This document shows, in pieces, positions 63,126 through 64,000 of a stretch of DNA of 64,000 bases. A model generated the notes under the pieces. The model was not told where the DNA came from, did no database searches, and saw only the letters and a list, made by a program, of their open reading frames with translations. A program made the translations under genes and the position numbers. Position 1 is the stretch's first letter. Each line of letters starts with the position of its first letter. Source of the stretch: Nocardia brasiliensis NBRC 14402 (lineage in GTDB: Bacteria > Actinomycetota > Actinomycetes > Mycobacteriales > Mycobacteriaceae). The stretch lies in the NCBI RefSeq assembly GCF_000308475.2, contig NZ_BAFT02000043.1:1-64000 (forward strand), in the 5' to 3' direction.

Positions 63126-64000
63126 TCAGGCCCCGTACACCGGTTCGGGCGGCATCCCCTTGGCAATCAGGTCGGCCACCACCGGGCCGAGCTCGGCCGG
63201 ATCCCACCGTGCGCCCCGGTCCACCGCGACGCCGTGCCGCCACCCGTCTGCCAAGGCCACTTTACCGCCCTCGACCTCGAACATGCGGCCTGTGACGCCC
63301 TTGGACTGCGCGCTGCCGAGCCAGACGACCAGCGGAGAAATGTTCTCCGGCGCCATCGCGTCGAAGCCGGCGTCCGGCCGCGCCATGGTCTCGGCAAACA
63401 CCGTTTCGGTCATCCGGGTGCGCGCCGCCGGTGCGATGGAATTCACAGTGACGCCGTAGCGCGCGAACTCCGCGGCGGCCGTGAGTGTGAGACCGGCGAT
63501 ACCCGCCTTGGCCGCGCCGTAGTTGCCCTGACCGACGCTGCCCTGCAGACCCGCACCGGAGCTGGTGTTGATTATGCGGCCATCGACCGGCCGACCGGCC
63601 TTCGACTCGCCGCGCCAGTACTCGATCGCGTGCCGCATGGTGACGAAGTGGCCCTTGAGGTGCACGCGGATGACCGCGTCCCATTCGTTTTCGCCGAGAT
63701 TGACCAGCATCCGGTCGCGCACGAACCCGGCATTGTTGACCAGCACGTCCAATCCGCCGAAGGTGTCCACCGCCTGGCGGACAAGACGTTGCGCGCCTTG
63801 CCAATCCGCGACGTCGTCGCCGTTGGCCACGGCCGCGCCGCCGAGCGCCTCGATCTCCGCGACGACCTGCTCGGCGGGGGTCTCCCCCGTCGCCGCGCCG
63901 TCGAGCGCCGAGCCGAGATCGTTGACCACCACCCGCGCCCCGGCGGCGGCGAAGGCGAGCGCGTGCGCCCGGCCGATACCGCGGCCCGCACCGGTCACGA
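63126..64000 (-). CDS. SDR family dehydrogenase (Rv3548c-like), 5' end beyond window
   Basis: A short-chain dehydrogenase whose N-terminus lies outside the window. Visible parts are the NAD site TGAGRGIGRAHALAFA, then VLVNNAGFVRDRMLVNLGENEWD, and the catalytic Ser and Tyr-x3-Lys in NTSSGAGLQGSVGQGNYGAAKAG. It is of the same sub-group as Hsd4A and, by sequence and by nearness to fadA5, corresponds to the SDR genes next to fadA5 in Mtb, members of the cholesterol regulon. At least 290 residues are seen. Confidence 0.85.
   Translation of the reverse strand, partial: VTGAGRGIGRAHALAFAAAGARVVVNDLGSALDGAATGETPAEQVVAEIEALGGAAVANGDDVADWQGAQRLVRQAVDTFGGLDVLVNNAGFVRDRMLVNLGENEWDAVIRVHLKGHFVTMRHAIEYWRGESKAGRPVDGRIINTSSGAGLQGSVGQGNYGAAKAGIAGLTLTAAAEFARYGVTVNSIAPAARTRMTETVFAETMARPDAGFDAMAPENISPLVVWLGSAQSKGVTGRMFEVEGGKVALADGWRHGVAVDRGARWDPAELGPVVADLIAKGMPPEPVYGA

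Overview
The window looks like chromosome from a high-GC mycolic-acid actinomycete (order Mycobacteriales), most likely Nocardia or a close Rhodococcus-like relative. The grounds are dense GC-rich genes with frequent GTG/TTG starts and ATGA overlaps, a complete mce operon, PhoPR, an Ag85-like esterase, an MbtH protein and a KstR-type cholesterol cluster. Many genes can be matched, from memory of the proteins, to Mycobacterium tuberculosis (Mtb) loci. The species cannot be fixed from the sequence alone.

Layout. (1) 1-1430: an accessory-looking left edge with two tandem genes for an identical 28-residue hydrophobic peptide, several palindromes and a MarR regulator. (2) 1481-24700: mostly housekeeping. 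It holds purine genes (purQ, purS, purB, purD) interleaved with peptidases (M20, oligopeptidase B, M23), glutamate decarboxylase, an old yellow enzyme with a divergent MerR regulator, a NarL-type two-component system, an Ag85-like esterase, HIT proteins and an aminotransferase. Much of the order recalls the Mtb Rv0757-Rv0788 region. (3) 24800-30630: tRNA-Thr with a broken tandem copy, an orphan MbtH, a hydrolase, otsA (trehalose-6-phosphate synthase) and phoP-phoR.

(4) 30615-59207: the cholesterol region. A mce4-type importer operon reads leftward (yrbE4A, yrbE4B, mce4A-F, two Mce-associated proteins). It is followed by hsd4A, fdxD, fadE26-fadE27, fadD19, echA19, a second acyl-CoA synthetase, a flavin/F420-type oxidoreductase, a DUF35/OB-fold-like protein, two thiolase-fold lipid-transfer proteins (ltp4, ltp3), a second luciferase-like enzyme, a SnoaL-like protein, cyp125 and fadA5. 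Seven sites fitting the KstR operator TnnAACnnGTTnnA lie in the promoter gaps. Together these genes would import cholesterol, oxidise its C26/C27 terminus, activate the side chain as a CoA ester and remove it by beta-oxidation and retro-aldol steps. A SigG-like ECF sigma factor with a VOC protein interrupts the cluster.

(5) 59208-64000: between fadA5 and the next cholesterol-type SDR sits an inserted-looking block: an EspR-like nucleoid/XRE regulator, a multi-spanning membrane protein of MAB_1171c type, an ImmA/IrrE-like metalloprotease and a secreted glycine/serine/alanine repeat protein. The last SDR runs off the right edge.

Most notable: the tandem 28-aa peptide genes, which differ only at synonymous positions; the EspR-like/IrrE-like/membrane/repeat-protein block; an apparent one-base frameshift at the mce4D-mce4E junction; a MerR-type 19-bp-spacer promoter that appears to make a leaderless old-yellow-enzyme transcript; and the tRNA-Thr tandem duplication. 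No transposase, integrase, rRNA or CRISPR array was found.
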